NCBI GenBank assembly: GCA_002869895.2
Contig: NEWP02000011.1
Coordinates: forward strand, 18,241 to 82,240
Direction: 5' to 3'
Source: Nitrospira sp. CG24E
Lineage (GTDB): Bacteria; Nitrospirota; Nitrospiria; Nitrospirales; Nitrospiraceae
DNA: 64,000 nucleotides
The notes under the pieces are model-generated. The model was not told the DNA's origin and made no database searches. It worked only from the letters and a program-made list of their open reading frames with translations. Position numbers and translations under genes: made by a program. Of the stretch, positions 1 through 8,658 are shown piece after piece. How positions within the stretch are numbered: the first letter of the stretch is position 1; every line of letters starts with the position of its first letter.

Positions 1-60
1 AACGTAGGCATCAGACAAGAATCGGCAAGGTCATAGCGCCCTTCACGTACGTCCACCAGG

Positions 61-693
61 CTATTTGACGAAGAATGTGCCCTTTGGAAATGTCTGGTAG
101 CATCTGTCGGAGACCTCCTGCCCATGCGATTGGAGGCATTGAAGAATCTCCCCGCTTCCAGATGGTAGCACTCTGCAGAACCGCTTGATATCCTCATCAC
201 AGGCTGCGACCAACCGGCTTCGATCTTCCCTCCACTTCACAAAACGCTCCTGCAACTGGCTCTGACATGGAGGCGGAAGTCGTTTGGCCCGCTGTGCCTG
301 ACAGCGGGCACGGGCAGAGCCGTCCGGAGACTCAGGACACAATTGTTCGATCTCCGCTTCACACTTCAACCTGGTAGCCTGTACGGTAGAAGAATCCAAC
401 CCTGTCGTGACCGAAGCCTCAATAGCGGAATCGCGCGACCGCTCATCGTTCGGCCTGTGCATGGCTACATCTGAAGGTAGTGGAGGAGAGGTGGGAATGG
501 TTAAATCCAATGTCGGTCGAGAAGTCTGCGAAGCCGACCGACCTGCAGCTTCACGAGCCTGAGCCGGCGCCTCGTCCGAAGTCAACTCTTCCTGTGACGG
601 GAAATTGGCGACCACAGTCATCCACACAAGCCCAAGTCCCAGAATGGTGACTATACTGGAGAGAATCCCGCTTGAGGACTGTTGCTGCGCCAT
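61..693 (-). CDS. Membrane-anchored cysteine-rich repeat protein
   Basis: The 210-residue product has an N-terminal hydrophobic segment (about residues 9-31) that should anchor it in the inner membrane with the rest outside the cytoplasm. A Ser/Pro-rich linker follows. The C-terminal part carries two cysteine units, C111/C119/C131/C143 and C165/C173/C186/C198, with spacing close to C-x7-C-x11/12-C-x11-C. This resembles the cysteine-rich repeat first described in the Golgi/FGFR-binding protein (Cys_rich_FGFR type), which also occurs in bacterial exported proteins. The cysteines probably form disulfides. The start is supported by a GGGAG motif five bases upstream. Its function is unknown. Confidence 0.75.
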   Translation of the reverse strand: MAQQQSSSGILSSIVTILGLGLVWMTVVANFPSQEELTSDEAPAQAREAAGRSASQTSRPTLDLTIPTSPPLPSDVAMHRPNDERSRDSAIEASVTTGLDSSTVQATRLKCEAEIEQLCPESPDGSARARCQAQRAKRLPPPCQSQLQERFVKWREDRSRLVAACDEDIKRFCRVLPSGSGEILQCLQSHGQEVSDRCYQTFPKGTFFVK

Positions 694-856
694 GGTCGCT
701 CCCTATCCTGACCAGACCCAGCATAGGGTACGCCGTCGAAAAAATCGACGAATTGTCCGGTTTCAACCAGCAGCACTCGCAACACCCGTGAAGCGTATCT
801 CGTAGGGGACAAGAGCGTATGGCGTATAGCTGATGGCAAAAAGGACCAGGAGGCAG

Positions 857-1870
857 TTAGTTTTCTGGAGTTTCGACGATGTGGTTTTCGAACCTGGTGC
901 AGCCTTCGGCAAGCAACCGATTGGTGAGCATTTCTCCAGGCCATTCGATGGGTAAATCCGCAGTAAAGATCCATACATCGGGGGAGGTCCACACGGGGCC
1001 GTGGCCTTCGGGCAATTCGGGGTCAAACAGATCGGTCCAGACAGGCATGTACACGCCGTTCCCACATTGTGTATGGAGGTGCACAATCGTGCGGGCACGG
1101 ACGAGCGGGTCCAGATCACGCCAGACTGCCGCGGTCTCATCTGCCAGTCGATGGAGACGCACAGCATTTTGCGCGTCAAACATGGCATAGGCGGCGTAGA
1201 CCGGTGGTTCGATCATATCGGGAGCCAGCGCCAACTCAGGACATTGTCCCACGAGGCCTTCAAGGAGAGCCCGACGATGCCGATCTTCCAGCGAATCAGG
1301 CAATCCAGAGTCCGGCACACCGATCAATTCAAAAAAGAGAAAGGCGGTGCTCTCGACAGGCGGATACAGCCGCGCAGCTATCGAGGTGGCCCGCTGGGAA
1401 TCCGCCACCGTGCTCAAATGATCGTTCAAGCCCTGCAGGCTGAGCGGTTCCAGCGTCGAATCGGTCAAGAGGCGCGACTCCACACGCACCACCGTCCCGG
1501 CGGAAAGCTGGAGGTGGCGGTGCAACAGATCGGCTGTCGCAATCGGGTCGATTTTCAACTGAAGTGGATGGGCCAGATTCGCTTGGAGAGGAAGTTCCAA
1601 GGCTGCCATAACGGCATAGGACAATTTGTCATCGACCGGCCCATCGATGAGCACGGAGCAGGATGCCTCAGCGAGAAGATCGAAGAGCCATTCCGCCATG
1701 TCCTCATCCAACGCTGCCAACACCGTGAGGAGATCATACTCCCGCCCCTGCTCCAAGAAGGCCTGCAACGTATCGATTGCCGCATCGGTATCACCATGGT
1801 CATGGCGCCGGGCGTTGATCAAATGAACGAGATCTCTTGTGAGGGGATCAGGACGAGACCAACTCAACAT
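857..1870 (-). CDS. Hypothetical protein, 337 aa
   Basis: I do not recognise this family. The reading frame extends to a TTG at 1921, but the ATG at 1870 has a CAGGAG motif eight bases upstream and is the better start. The product is acidic and Leu/Ala-rich with no clear signal peptide or membrane segment. The C-terminal third is rich in Trp and Pro and includes a WTDLFDPELPEGHGP stretch. It stands alone between the Cys-rich protein and the YjbQ homologue, all on the minus strand. Confidence 0.6.
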   Translation of the reverse strand: MLSWSRPDPLTRDLVHLINARRHDHGDTDAAIDTLQAFLEQGREYDLLTVLAALDEDMAEWLFDLLAEASCSVLIDGPVDDKLSYAVMAALELPLQANLAHPLQLKIDPIATADLLHRHLQLSAGTVVRVESRLLTDSTLEPLSLQGLNDHLSTVADSQRATSIAARLYPPVESTAFLFFELIGVPDSGLPDSLEDRHRRALLEGLVGQCPELALAPDMIEPPVYAAYAMFDAQNAVRLHRLADETAAVWRDLDPLVRARTIVHLHTQCGNGVYMPVWTDLFDPELPEGHGPVWTSPDVWIFTADLPIEWPGEMLTNRLLAEGCTRFENHIVETPEN

Positions 1871-1996
1871 ACAGAGCACTCCTGCCGCGAAACCATGGAT
1901 GACACCCGCCCATGTTGTCAAACTTTCGTGATGGTAGCAAGCGCTCGAGCATTTTTTTTCCGCAGGGTGTGCGACCCCGACCAGACGACAAAATGA

Positions 1997-2410
1997 TCAC
2001 GATCCAATCACCTTCACTAACACGCGCTTGCGTCTCATCCCGTCGAACTCTCCGTAGAAAATCTGTTCCCAGGGACCGAAGTCCAACCGGCCTTCGGTAA
2101 TTGCCACGACGACTTCTCGTCCCATCAGTTGCCGTTTGATATGGGCGTCGCCGTTATCTTCTCCCGTCTCGTTGTGCCGATATGTCGCATCCTGAGGAAC
2201 GAGCGTCTCCAAGAATCGGTCATAATCTTTCAGGAGGCCAAGTTCGTCGTCATTAATGTAGACACTGGCCGTAATATGCATGGCATTCACCAGCACAAGC
2301 CCCTCTTGGACACCGCTCTTCTTGACTACCTCCTCAACCTGCTTCGTGATGTTGAGGTAGGCACGCCGCGTTTTCGTTTCGAGCCAGAGTTCTTCACGAT
2401 AGGATTTCAT
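1997..2410 (-). CDS. yjbQ: YjbQ/UPF0047 family protein (secondary thiamine-phosphate synthase-like)
   Basis: The 137-residue length is the family's usual size. Family landmarks are the MHITASV stretch with H45, the [10 protein letters not shown] segment (83-92) and the [13 protein letters not shown] segment near the C terminus. Some members have weak thiamine-phosphate synthase activity, but the physiological role is unsettled. The protein should be cytosolic. It is transcribed away from the SH3-domain gene at 2611, with about 200 bp of shared promoter region between them. Confidence 0.9.
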   Translation of the reverse strand: MKSYREELWLETKTRRAYLNITKQVEEVVKKSGVQEGLVLVNAMHITASVYINDDELGLLKDYDRFLETLVPQDATYRHNETGEDNGDAHIKRQLMGREVVVAITEGRLDFGPWEQIFYGEFDGMRRKRVLVKVIGS

Positions 2411-2529
2411 AACCGCCAGTCAGTGGGCGCTCATTCTGCCGAACTGGATACTCAAGATGCAAGCCGCTCCTCGTTCCCATAGCATCAGTCAATTTCGGAA
2501 CTATGAAGCGGCGCAATTCTTCAACAAAA

Positions 2530-2558
2530 TTGACACAACAGGATGATGGTGATAAGTA
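2530..2558 (+). promoter_or_regulatory. Sigma70-type promoter for the SH3-domain gene
   Basis: TTGACA at 2530-2535 and TAAGTA at 2553-2558 are separated by exactly 17 bases. The pair lies upstream of the ATG at 2611 and inside the longer reading frame from 2503, which supports the later start. Confidence 0.55.
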
Positions 2559-2610
2559 TTTTCACAGATTAGCCCAGATAGGATTCAATCGTTCAGTAGG
2601 GAGGTGCTCG

Positions 2611-3351
2611 ATGGCTGCGCTTGCTGGGAACCTGACATCGGTCGGGAGTCTATTTAATTGGACTCTCCTCTTCGCCCGCCAGCCAGAACCGGATTTGGAG
2701 TTCACCGAAGAGGAACTCGATCAAACAACTTCCATACGTTCAACCGGCCCACTGAACCCACGCAAAAGATCCAGCGGGGGACGCCCAATCCTCTGGATAA
2801 TTCTCTTGGCCCTCATCGGAGGCGTGGCCTATGTCTCCACTATGGAACCGGAGATGTTGGCTGAATGGCTGGCCCCCTATCTGGGCGAAAGTGCCGCACC
2901 TCCAGTGGCCATGAAACCGAAACCCATACCCCCAGAGCCCGTAGCTCCACCGGTACCAGTACCACAGGCCGCCCCGATTCAAAGTAGCGAGGCTTCAGCT
3001 CCCGTGGCTCCAGCAACTTCTCCCGCTGCTACCTCAGCCCCCGTGGACCCAGTCGTCGCTCCACCGCCTCAGACGGCAGCAAGAACCGCCACTCCGGTCG
3101 TACCCCCTCTCGACCCGATGTTCAGCGAAGGCCAGAAAGTGACCGTCACAGCAGACGAAATGGCTCCCGGCGGAAGTATTCCGTTGTTTGCAGATTCAGC
3201 AAGCAGCAGGCCAGGACCAACCGTGCGTCCCGGAGTTTCGCTGACAGTCGTCGATGGAGACCTACAGCCAGGCGGCTGGATGTATTTCGTCCGCACCGAA
3301 GAAGGTGTCAATGGGTGGGTGACGGAGAAACGGCTTCGTCTGAAGTTCTGA
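2611..3351 (+). CDS. Membrane-anchored SH3-like domain protein
   Basis: The 246-residue product is tethered by a single transmembrane helix (about residues 58-77). A long Pro/Ala/Val-rich linker follows (about 85-165), then a C-terminal bacterial SH3-like domain ending in a WVTEKRLRLKF stretch. This layout usually places a small peptidoglycan- or protein-binding module in the periplasm. An in-frame ATG at 2503 exists. I chose 2611 because GGAGGT precedes it at good spacing and a promoter lies between the two starts. No enzymatic domain is visible. Confidence 0.75.
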   Translation: MAALAGNLTSVGSLFNWTLLFARQPEPDLEFTEEELDQTTSIRSTGPLNPRKRSSGGRPILWIILLALIGGVAYVSTMEPEMLAEWLAPYLGESAAPPVAMKPKPIPPEPVAPPVPVPQAAPIQSSEASAPVAPATSPAATSAPVDPVVAPPPQTAARTATPVVPPLDPMFSEGQKVTVTADEMAPGGSIPLFADSASSRPGPTVRPGVSLTVVDGDLQPGGWMYFVRTEEGVNGWVTEKRLRLKF

Positions 3352-3421
3352 CCGTCACACGTTCTATCACTGGTAGTCTGTCCCAGCCATATTCTCGCCT
3401 GTTCAGCCGAGTCTGCTGTGC

Positions 3422-3427
3422 TATAAT
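3422..3427 (+). promoter_or_regulatory. Possible -10 box upstream of the HAD gene
   Basis: A perfect TATAAT lies 50 bases upstream of the HAD-family start. The -35 region (TGTTCA, 3400-3405) is weak, so this is a tentative promoter. Confidence 0.35.
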
Positions 3428-3476
3428 CCGCCCGTTTTCTATCCCATAACCACGCCCTCACTCTCGAGACGATTCG

Positions 3477-4172
3477 ATGGCCGCACTGACTGCGATTATT
3501 TTCGATTTTGATGGCGTGATTGCGGACACGGAACCGCTCCATTTTGCTGGCTTTCGGCAGACGTTGGCTGAAATCGGCGTCGACCTGACTGAATCGGACT
3601 ACTATGCCAACTACTTGGGATACGACGACCGTGGCTGCTTCATCGCAGCGCTCGCGGCACACCAACGTCCTACCGACTCTTCCGCCCTTGCGCAGCTCAT
3701 GCAACGCAAGGCCCATGCGTATTTGGAGTCGGTGAACAATCATTTGGTCGTTTTCCCAGGCGTGCGGGAGTTTGTGCGTGAGGCCGCTGCTGCCTACCCC
3801 TTGGCGATCGCATCCGGCGCCCTCCGCCATGAAATTGAAGTGATTCTTGAACAGGCGGGACTTCGAAAAGAATTTCTTCACATCACCAGCGCCGAAGACG
3901 TCACCAGAGGAAAACCCGATCCACAACCCTTTCTCCACGCCCTGAGTTCATTGAATCGACAACGCCGGGAGCAGACCATCCTCGCTGAATCATGCCTGGT
4001 AATCGAGGACTCGATCCCTGGTATTCGCAGCGCAAGAACTGCCGGGATGAAGGTCCTTGCCGTGGCAAATACTCACACTGCCCAAGATCTGCATGAAGCC
4101 CATGCGGTCATCCAGAGTCTGTCGGAAATTCGCCTGAATGAACTCCGTGAACAATTGTGGCCAGTCGATTAA
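3477..4172 (+). CDS. HAD-superfamily phosphatase/phosphomutase, beta-phosphoglucomutase-like
   Basis: Residues 8-19 hold the HAD motif I, FDFDGVIADTE, with nucleophile and acid D10 and D12. Motif II (IASGAL), the lysine of GKPDP and the acidic motif IEDSIPGI are all present in order. A helical cap follows motif I, as in the beta-phosphoglucomutase/phosphoglycolate phosphatase group. The 231-residue length is normal. The substrate cannot be read from sequence. It starts a plus-strand run with the BtuF-like gene 12 bases downstream. Confidence 0.85.
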   Translation: MAALTAIIFDFDGVIADTEPLHFAGFRQTLAEIGVDLTESDYYANYLGYDDRGCFIAALAAHQRPTDSSALAQLMQRKAHAYLESVNNHLVVFPGVREFVREAAAAYPLAIASGALRHEIEVILEQAGLRKEFLHITSAEDVTRGKPDPQPFLHALSSLNRQRREQTILAESCLVIEDSIPGIRSARTAGMKVLAVANTHTAQDLHEAHAVIQSLSEIRLNELREQLWPVD

Positions 4173-4184
4173 GGATCGAGTAGT

Positions 4185-5111
4185 ATGAGAATCTGCTCAC
4201 TGCTTCCCAGCGCGACCGAAGTGATCGCCTTGCTGGGCCTGAGCGATGAGCTGGTCGGAATCAGTCACGAATGCGACTACCCGCCATCCGTCAGAAACGT
4301 GCCCATCATGGTCGAACCGATGGTTTCTCCCCATGGGCTGACCAGCGCCGACATCGACAGTCAAGTGAGCCAACTAGTGGCCTCAGGACAACGCCTCTAT
4401 CGGCTGAAGGATCACTTGTTACAGCAGGCGCAACCGGATCTGATTGTATCCCAAGACCTTTGTCATGTCTGCGCCATTACCCCGAGCCAACTTCACGAGG
4501 CCATTGGCTCTATGCCCCGACAGCCAACCCTCCTGACATTGAACCCCAGCACAGTCCAGGATGTGATCAACGACGTCGTTCGAATCGGCGATGCCGCCGA
4601 TCGGTCGGTGGAGGCGCATCTCCTTGCCACGCAATTGCGCGACCGGCTCGACGCGCTGCACAGTCGCACCCAAGGCATTACGCATCGCCCTCGCGTCGTC
4701 TGTATCGAATGGCTCTTTCCACTGTATGTCGCAGGCCATTGGGTGCCTGAAATGGTCCAGCTCGCCGGGGGCCAGGATGTCCTCGCACAGCCTGGCAGCC
4801 CATCTCGGGTCGTACTGTGGGATGAGGTCCTGGCCGCAGCGCCAGATGTTCTCATCATCATGCCCTGCGGCTTTTTCGTTGAACGAACGCACAGAGAGTT
4901 GCAGCAGCTGATGGGGCAACCGGGCCAATGGCCGCTATCAGACGATCTGGCGCAGCGCACATTTTTGGTGGACGCCTCCTCCTATTTCAGCCGACCAGGT
5001 CCTCGATTGATCGACGGCATTGAGCTCTTGGCAACCCTCCTGCACCCGTCGGATGATGATCAGATTGACGAATCCAAGGCCCGCCGCCTTGGGCCGGTAC
5101 CGATTCACTGA
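4185..5111 (+). CDS. BtuF-like cobalamin/metal-chelate substrate-binding protein, no visible signal peptide
   Basis: The N terminus (MRICSLLPSATEVIALLGL) and the ISHECDYP segment are typical of the BtuF/cobalamin-binding branch of helical-backbone periplasmic binding proteins. The 308 residues start directly at the domain and show no signal peptide. This is common for this subgroup, which is often found apart from any ABC transporter, and its role is unclear. The start is supported by an AGGA motif. It sits 12 bases after the HAD gene and 5 bases before hpnD, so these genes are probably co-transcribed. Confidence 0.8.
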   Translation: MRICSLLPSATEVIALLGLSDELVGISHECDYPPSVRNVPIMVEPMVSPHGLTSADIDSQVSQLVASGQRLYRLKDHLLQQAQPDLIVSQDLCHVCAITPSQLHEAIGSMPRQPTLLTLNPSTVQDVINDVVRIGDAADRSVEAHLLATQLRDRLDALHSRTQGITHRPRVVCIEWLFPLYVAGHWVPEMVQLAGGQDVLAQPGSPSRVVLWDEVLAAAPDVLIIMPCGFFVERTHRELQQLMGQPGQWPLSDDLAQRTFLVDASSYFSRPGPRLIDGIELLATLLHPSDDDQIDESKARRLGPVPIH

Positions 5112-5116
5112 CACCC

Positions 5117-5986
5117 ATGACGTCACCCTCTATCACTGACGCACAAGCTTACTGCACAGCCCTTACCAAGAAGAGCGGGAGCAATTTCTATTATTCATTT
5201 CTCTTTCTCCCTAAAAAAAGACGCGCAGCGATGTACACCGTCTATGCGTTTTGCAAAGAAGTCGATAATGCGGTCGATGAACCACCGGCAGGAAGCAACC
5301 CCCAGGAAGAACTGTTGCGATGGCAGAACGAGCTGGACGCTGCCTACCGTGGCACGCCGACATTCCCAGTCACCATCAGTCTGGCAGACCATATAAAGGA
5401 ACTGTCGATTCCACGAGCCTATTTCGTCGAGCTGATCAAGGGGGTGGAAATGGATCTCGTGGCCTCACGGTACCCCTCGTTTCAAGACCTCTCCCTCTAC
5501 TGCTATCGTGTCGCATCGGTTGTGGGACTGATTTGCCTCCATATCTTCGGCCCCACATCTGCCAGGGCGCAAGACTACGCCGTCAATCTCGGAATGGCAT
5601 TCCAGCTCACGAATATTCTACGGGACATCGGAACCGACGCAGCCCAAGGCCGCGTCTATCTGCCGCAAGACGATCTCGAAAAATTCGGCTGCACCGATCA
5701 GGCAATCCTCCAGCGGCAGGAGAGCACGGAGCTTTGCAAGTTGCTCCACTTCGAGGCTGCGAGAGCCCATGAGTACTACGCAAAAGCACAAGCGGCTTTC
5801 GAGGCTCTGCCCCCGCAAGACCAACGGGCGCTAACTGTCGCTGAAATCATGCGCGCCGTGTATTTCCGCATTCTGAAAAAAATCGAAGAGCCGGGGCATC
5901 GAATATTCGGCCAACGGGCTCGGCTCGGAACAGTTCGTCGCCTGGCTGTAGCCGTCGGAGTCTGGCTCCGCTCCCGATCCTCGTGA
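5117..5986 (+). CDS. hpnD: Presqualene diphosphate synthase HpnD (squalene/phytoene synthase family)
   Basis: The product has both Asp-rich motifs of squalene/phytoene synthases: DNAVDE with D50 and D54, and the LRDIGTD segment with D170 and D174. In the known HpnCDE route HpnD condenses two farnesyl diphosphates to presqualene diphosphate, HpnC converts this to hydroxysqualene, and HpnE reduces it to squalene for hopanoids. The 289-residue length fits. Its stop overlaps the GTG start of the FAD enzyme downstream, so the two are translationally coupled. No hpnC lies next to it. Confidence 0.85.
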   Translation: MTSPSITDAQAYCTALTKKSGSNFYYSFLFLPKKRRAAMYTVYAFCKEVDNAVDEPPAGSNPQEELLRWQNELDAAYRGTPTFPVTISLADHIKELSIPRAYFVELIKGVEMDLVASRYPSFQDLSLYCYRVASVVGLICLHIFGPTSARAQDYAVNLGMAFQLTNILRDIGTDAAQGRVYLPQDDLEKFGCTDQAILQRQESTELCKLLHFEAARAHEYYAKAQAAFEALPPQDQRALTVAEIMRAVYFRILKKIEEPGHRIFGQRARLGTVRRLAVAVGVWLRSRSS

Positions 5987-7317
5987 TACCCAGCGCCACT
6001 CAGTCCGTCTTGATTCTCGGTGGAGGCCTTGCCGGCCTGACCGCCGCCTACCGTCTCTCCCATCTTGGCTATCGAGTGACCATCATCGAAAAGCGCCCTC
6101 TGGTCGGAGACCGCATCATCAGTGGATACCATGACGACGCTTCAAGCCCCTTCACCGTCTTAGGGTGCCATCGCGCAACGCAGGCCCTACTGCATTCGCT
6201 GCATCCAGATCATCGGCAGCCCCTAACTAGCGAGATTCCGCTCGAGTTCCAACTCCCTGACAATTCCCTCGCTCATTATCCACGCACCAATTTTCCCGCT
6301 CCTCTACATTCCTGGGTGAATCTCTTAAAATTTTCCGGAATCCCCTGGAAAGAACGATGGCGACTGGCATCATGGGTGGAGCAGCTATGGGAAGGCGATG
6401 CAGAGCTGCCTGCCGACCTGGAGCACCGCACCGCCGAGGAATGGCTTGCGTCAATCGGGCAAACCACGCAAACCAGTCGCGTCGTCTGGAATCCTCTCGC
6501 CCGATGGCTGACCGGCAATGAACTCTCCACCATGTCAGCCGATGCCTTCGTCACATCGATAAGGCCTTTCTTCCTAAAAACTCCCTCAGACAGCCGTATC
6601 TCGGTAGTGCAGGACTCACTCAACGCCTGTTTTGTGCAACCGATCACCGACGCTCTGACCCAGGTCGGCACTACCATTTTAGGCAATTCGGAAGCCACAC
6701 AGCTCCGATATGAGCGAGAACACATTTCAGGCGTTCTTCTGCGGGATGGTTCTCTACTGCAAGCGGATTGGTACGTGGCAGCCCTACCCCCCCAACAGCT
6801 CACACCCCTACTGCCGGAGCGATGGCTGACCCGCTATGCCTATTTTCAACAACTCGTGGAATTACGATCAAGCGACTGCACGATCTTCCACCTCCAGGCT
6901 GAACAACCCTGTGCCACCCCTCGCCTTATCCTCTTGAATGACACAGCATTTCACTCGGTGTTCGCCACAAGGGCAACAGCCGATCGCACGCACTTCTCTC
7001 TCATCACGACCGACAATCAATTCTCGCAGGCTCCACCAGACTCAACCCCCAATACCGCAATCCCCGATCTACTTAGATCATTACGGCTCCTCGTGCCTGG
7101 GAGCAACATCGCATCGACCAGCCGTCGAACCATTCCCAACTCCATCCTCTCACTCAAGCCCGGAACAAAATTACATCGGCCCATACAACGCAGTCCGATT
7201 GCCAACTTGCTGCTGGCTGGTAGTTGGACCGATACAGGATGGCCTCCCAACCTCGAAAGCGCCATTGTCAGCGGCAACCGCTGCGCCGACGCGATCGCGT
7301 CCGGTACGTCAGCTTGA
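5983..7317 (+). CDS. hpnE: Hydroxysqualene dehydroxylase HpnE (FAD-dependent amine-oxidase family)
   Basis: The N-terminal Rossmann motif for FAD, LGGGLAGLTAAYRLSHLG (residues 12-29), and the C-terminal GSWTDTGWPPNLESA motif identify a squalene-associated FAD-dependent desaturase. HpnE acts on hydroxysqualene in hopanoid-type squalene synthesis. Translation starts at a GTG that overlaps the TGA of hpnD. The length of 444 residues is usual. It could be mistaken for a carotenoid desaturase, but the coupling to hpnD favours HpnE. Confidence 0.85.
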   Translation: MIPSATQSVLILGGGLAGLTAAYRLSHLGYRVTIIEKRPLVGDRIISGYHDDASSPFTVLGCHRATQALLHSLHPDHRQPLTSEIPLEFQLPDNSLAHYPRTNFPAPLHSWVNLLKFSGIPWKERWRLASWVEQLWEGDAELPADLEHRTAEEWLASIGQTTQTSRVVWNPLARWLTGNELSTMSADAFVTSIRPFFLKTPSDSRISVVQDSLNACFVQPITDALTQVGTTILGNSEATQLRYEREHISGVLLRDGSLLQADWYVAALPPQQLTPLLPERWLTRYAYFQQLVELRSSDCTIFHLQAEQPCATPRLILLNDTAFHSVFATRATADRTHFSLITTDNQFSQAPPDSTPNTAIPDLLRSLRLLVPGSNIASTSRRTIPNSILSLKPGTKLHRPIQRSPIANLLLAGSWTDTGWPPNLESAIVSGNRCADAIASGTSA

Positions 7318-7349
7318 CGATGATCCGTTCCGATGGTAGGTCTATCAAT

Positions 7350-7853
7350 ATGAGAACGCTGTTCGTGAGAAACATTCTTCTGGGAGCACCAACAGCCCGT
7401 AGAAAAGCTATGTGGGCACGCGAAAATTTCAATGGCTTCCGCGTGTGGCGTAACAGAGGAACACTCCCGCAGGATGCTCAAAAAGACCTCCCAGCAAGGC
7501 CGCAGGCGTACCCTCTGGGGTACGTTGAGGACCTGTTCAAGGCGAGAACGAAGCTGGAGGGCTTTTTCAGCATCCTGATCGTGCTCGCGCTCACTGGATG
7601 CGCTGCCAGTCCCTACGAGCGTGGGGGCAATCCGCAAGGACTCAGTCAACGGGATGTGGAACGGGATTATATGGAGTGTGAGTACAAGGCAAGACTCGCC
7701 AACGGAAATTCCTTCTACAACCAAAGCACACCCTTTCCCTTCGGCCCAGGCCCCCAAAGTCCCAGCGACCACGCACGAGCACTGCATGGAATTTCGAGCA
7801 TCAACGCGATGAGGGATACCTGCTTAGCCGCGAAGGGATATAGAGTGGAATAG
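7350..7853 (+). CDS. Small lipoprotein whose 5' part is built on a palindromic repeat; start uncertain
   Basis: The C-terminal 85 residues, from the lipobox LALTGC (Cys codon at 7599-7601), look like a genuine small lipoprotein that is rich in Asn/Pro/Gly and has a conserved pair of cysteines. The sequence just before the lipobox is encoded by the right end of a palindromic repeat (7470-7577). No ATG, GTG or TTG with a ribosome-binding site lies at normal signal-peptide distance. The nearest in-frame ATG, at 7350, would give a long charged leader. The repeat may have replaced the original start, so the gene may be poorly expressed or broken. Confidence 0.4.
   Translation: MRTLFVRNILLGAPTARRKAMWARENFNGFRVWRNRGTLPQDAQKDLPARPQAYPLGYVEDLFKARTKLEGFFSILIVLALTGCAASPYERGGNPQGLSQRDVERDYMECEYKARLANGNSFYNQSTPFPFGPGPQSPSDHARALHGISSINAMRDTCLAAKGYRVE
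7470..7577. repeat. Palindromic repeat, family 1, copy a
   Basis: The ends CAGGATGCT and AGCATCCTG are perfectly complementary. A C-C mismatch follows, then AAAAAG pairing with CTTTTT and a further imperfect stem. The core contains CAGCAAGGCCGCAGGCG and a GTACCC/GGGTAC hairpin. The same core and mismatch recur at 36768-36895. The 108-bp element runs into the signal peptide region of the lipoprotein gene. Confidence 0.85.
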
Positions 7854-7882
7854 GTAACCATTTTCTGGGCGCTCCTCTTCCA

Positions 7883-7911
7883 TTGACAAGAAAAGTCGGC
7901 CCGCCTAAACT
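7883..7911 (+). promoter_or_regulatory. Promoter for the uracil-DNA glycosylase gene
   Basis: TTGACA (7883-7888) and TAAACT (7906-7911) are spaced by 17 bases and end 34 bases before the ATG of the glycosylase gene. Confidence 0.6.
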
Positions 7912-7945
7912 CCTGCAAACGTTTTAACCTCTTCACGTCATTATC

Positions 7946-8602
7946 ATGACGCTCCTTGAGCTCAACAAATCACTCCACGACTGCCAACGTTGTAAATTGT
8001 CGAAGCTGGGGCGTCATCAGGTTGTCTTCGGCGTCGGGAATCTGAACGCGACGGTGATGTTCGTAGGGGAAGCGCCTGGCTTCCATGAAGACCAACGAGG
8101 AGAGCCGTTTGTCGGAGCTGCGGGGAAACTCTTGAACGACTTGCTGCAATCTGCGGGATTGTCACGCGGCGATATCTACATCGCGAACGTCATCAAATGC
8201 CGCCCGCCGAACAATCGCGACCCGGAACCGGATGAAGTCGAGACGTGCAAACCGTTTTTGATGCAGCAGATCGCGATGATCCATCCGAAACTGGTCTGCA
8301 CATTGGGGAATTGGGCCACGCAAACATTGCTGGAACGGAAGGTGGGGATTACAAAGGTTCGCGGTCAGGCCTTCTACTTGAAAGACTTTGTCCTCTTTCC
8401 CCTGCTTCATCCCGCCGCAGCCCTACACCAGGGCAACATGCTCGAACCGCTTCGTGAGGACTTTATCAAACTGAGAGCGTTTCTTGACCGTCAGTCGAAA
8501 CCGGTCACACCAGCTGAAGCGACAACCACACCAATAGCTCCCACCGTAGCTCCCACCGTGCAGATCGACCAGCCGCAACCGGCGCAGATGGAACTGTTCT
8601 AA
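7946..8602 (+). CDS. Family-4 uracil-DNA glycosylase with Fe-S cluster
   Basis: The family-4 motif A GEAPG is at residues 41-45, and the second active-site motif is the HPAAALHQ stretch. Cysteines C13, C16, C85 and C101 are spaced as the 4Fe-4S ligands of this family. The enzyme removes uracil from DNA in base excision repair. The usual domain ends near residue 185 and is followed by a Pro/Thr-rich tail ending in QMELF. This tail looks like a clamp-binding type peptide, though that is inference. A promoter lies just upstream. Confidence 0.9.
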   Translation: MTLLELNKSLHDCQRCKLSKLGRHQVVFGVGNLNATVMFVGEAPGFHEDQRGEPFVGAAGKLLNDLLQSAGLSRGDIYIANVIKCRPPNNRDPEPDEVETCKPFLMQQIAMIHPKLVCTLGNWATQTLLERKVGITKVRGQAFYLKDFVLFPLLHPAAALHQGNMLEPLREDFIKLRAFLDRQSKPVTPAEATTTPIAPTVAPTVQIDQPQPAQMELF

Positions 8603-8658
8603 TCGGCTCGGCGAAGGGGCAGGACCTCCAGCTCGGAACCGGTCCTCTCCAAATGACG

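Noticed and set aside
1001..1996. Long plus-strand reading frame opposite the 337-residue gene
   Set aside because: It has no ribosome-binding site, its product is Arg/His/Gln-rich as expected for an antisense shadow, and the minus-strand frame has a good start and composition.
3069..3938. Long minus-strand frame across the SH3 and HAD genes
   Set aside because: It overlaps two well-supported plus-strand genes, one a clear HAD enzyme, and shows no recognisable domain.
7017..7787. Minus-strand frame across the hpnE end and lipoprotein gene
   Set aside because: It includes the palindromic repeat and the antisense of hpnE, and has no start signal or known domain.
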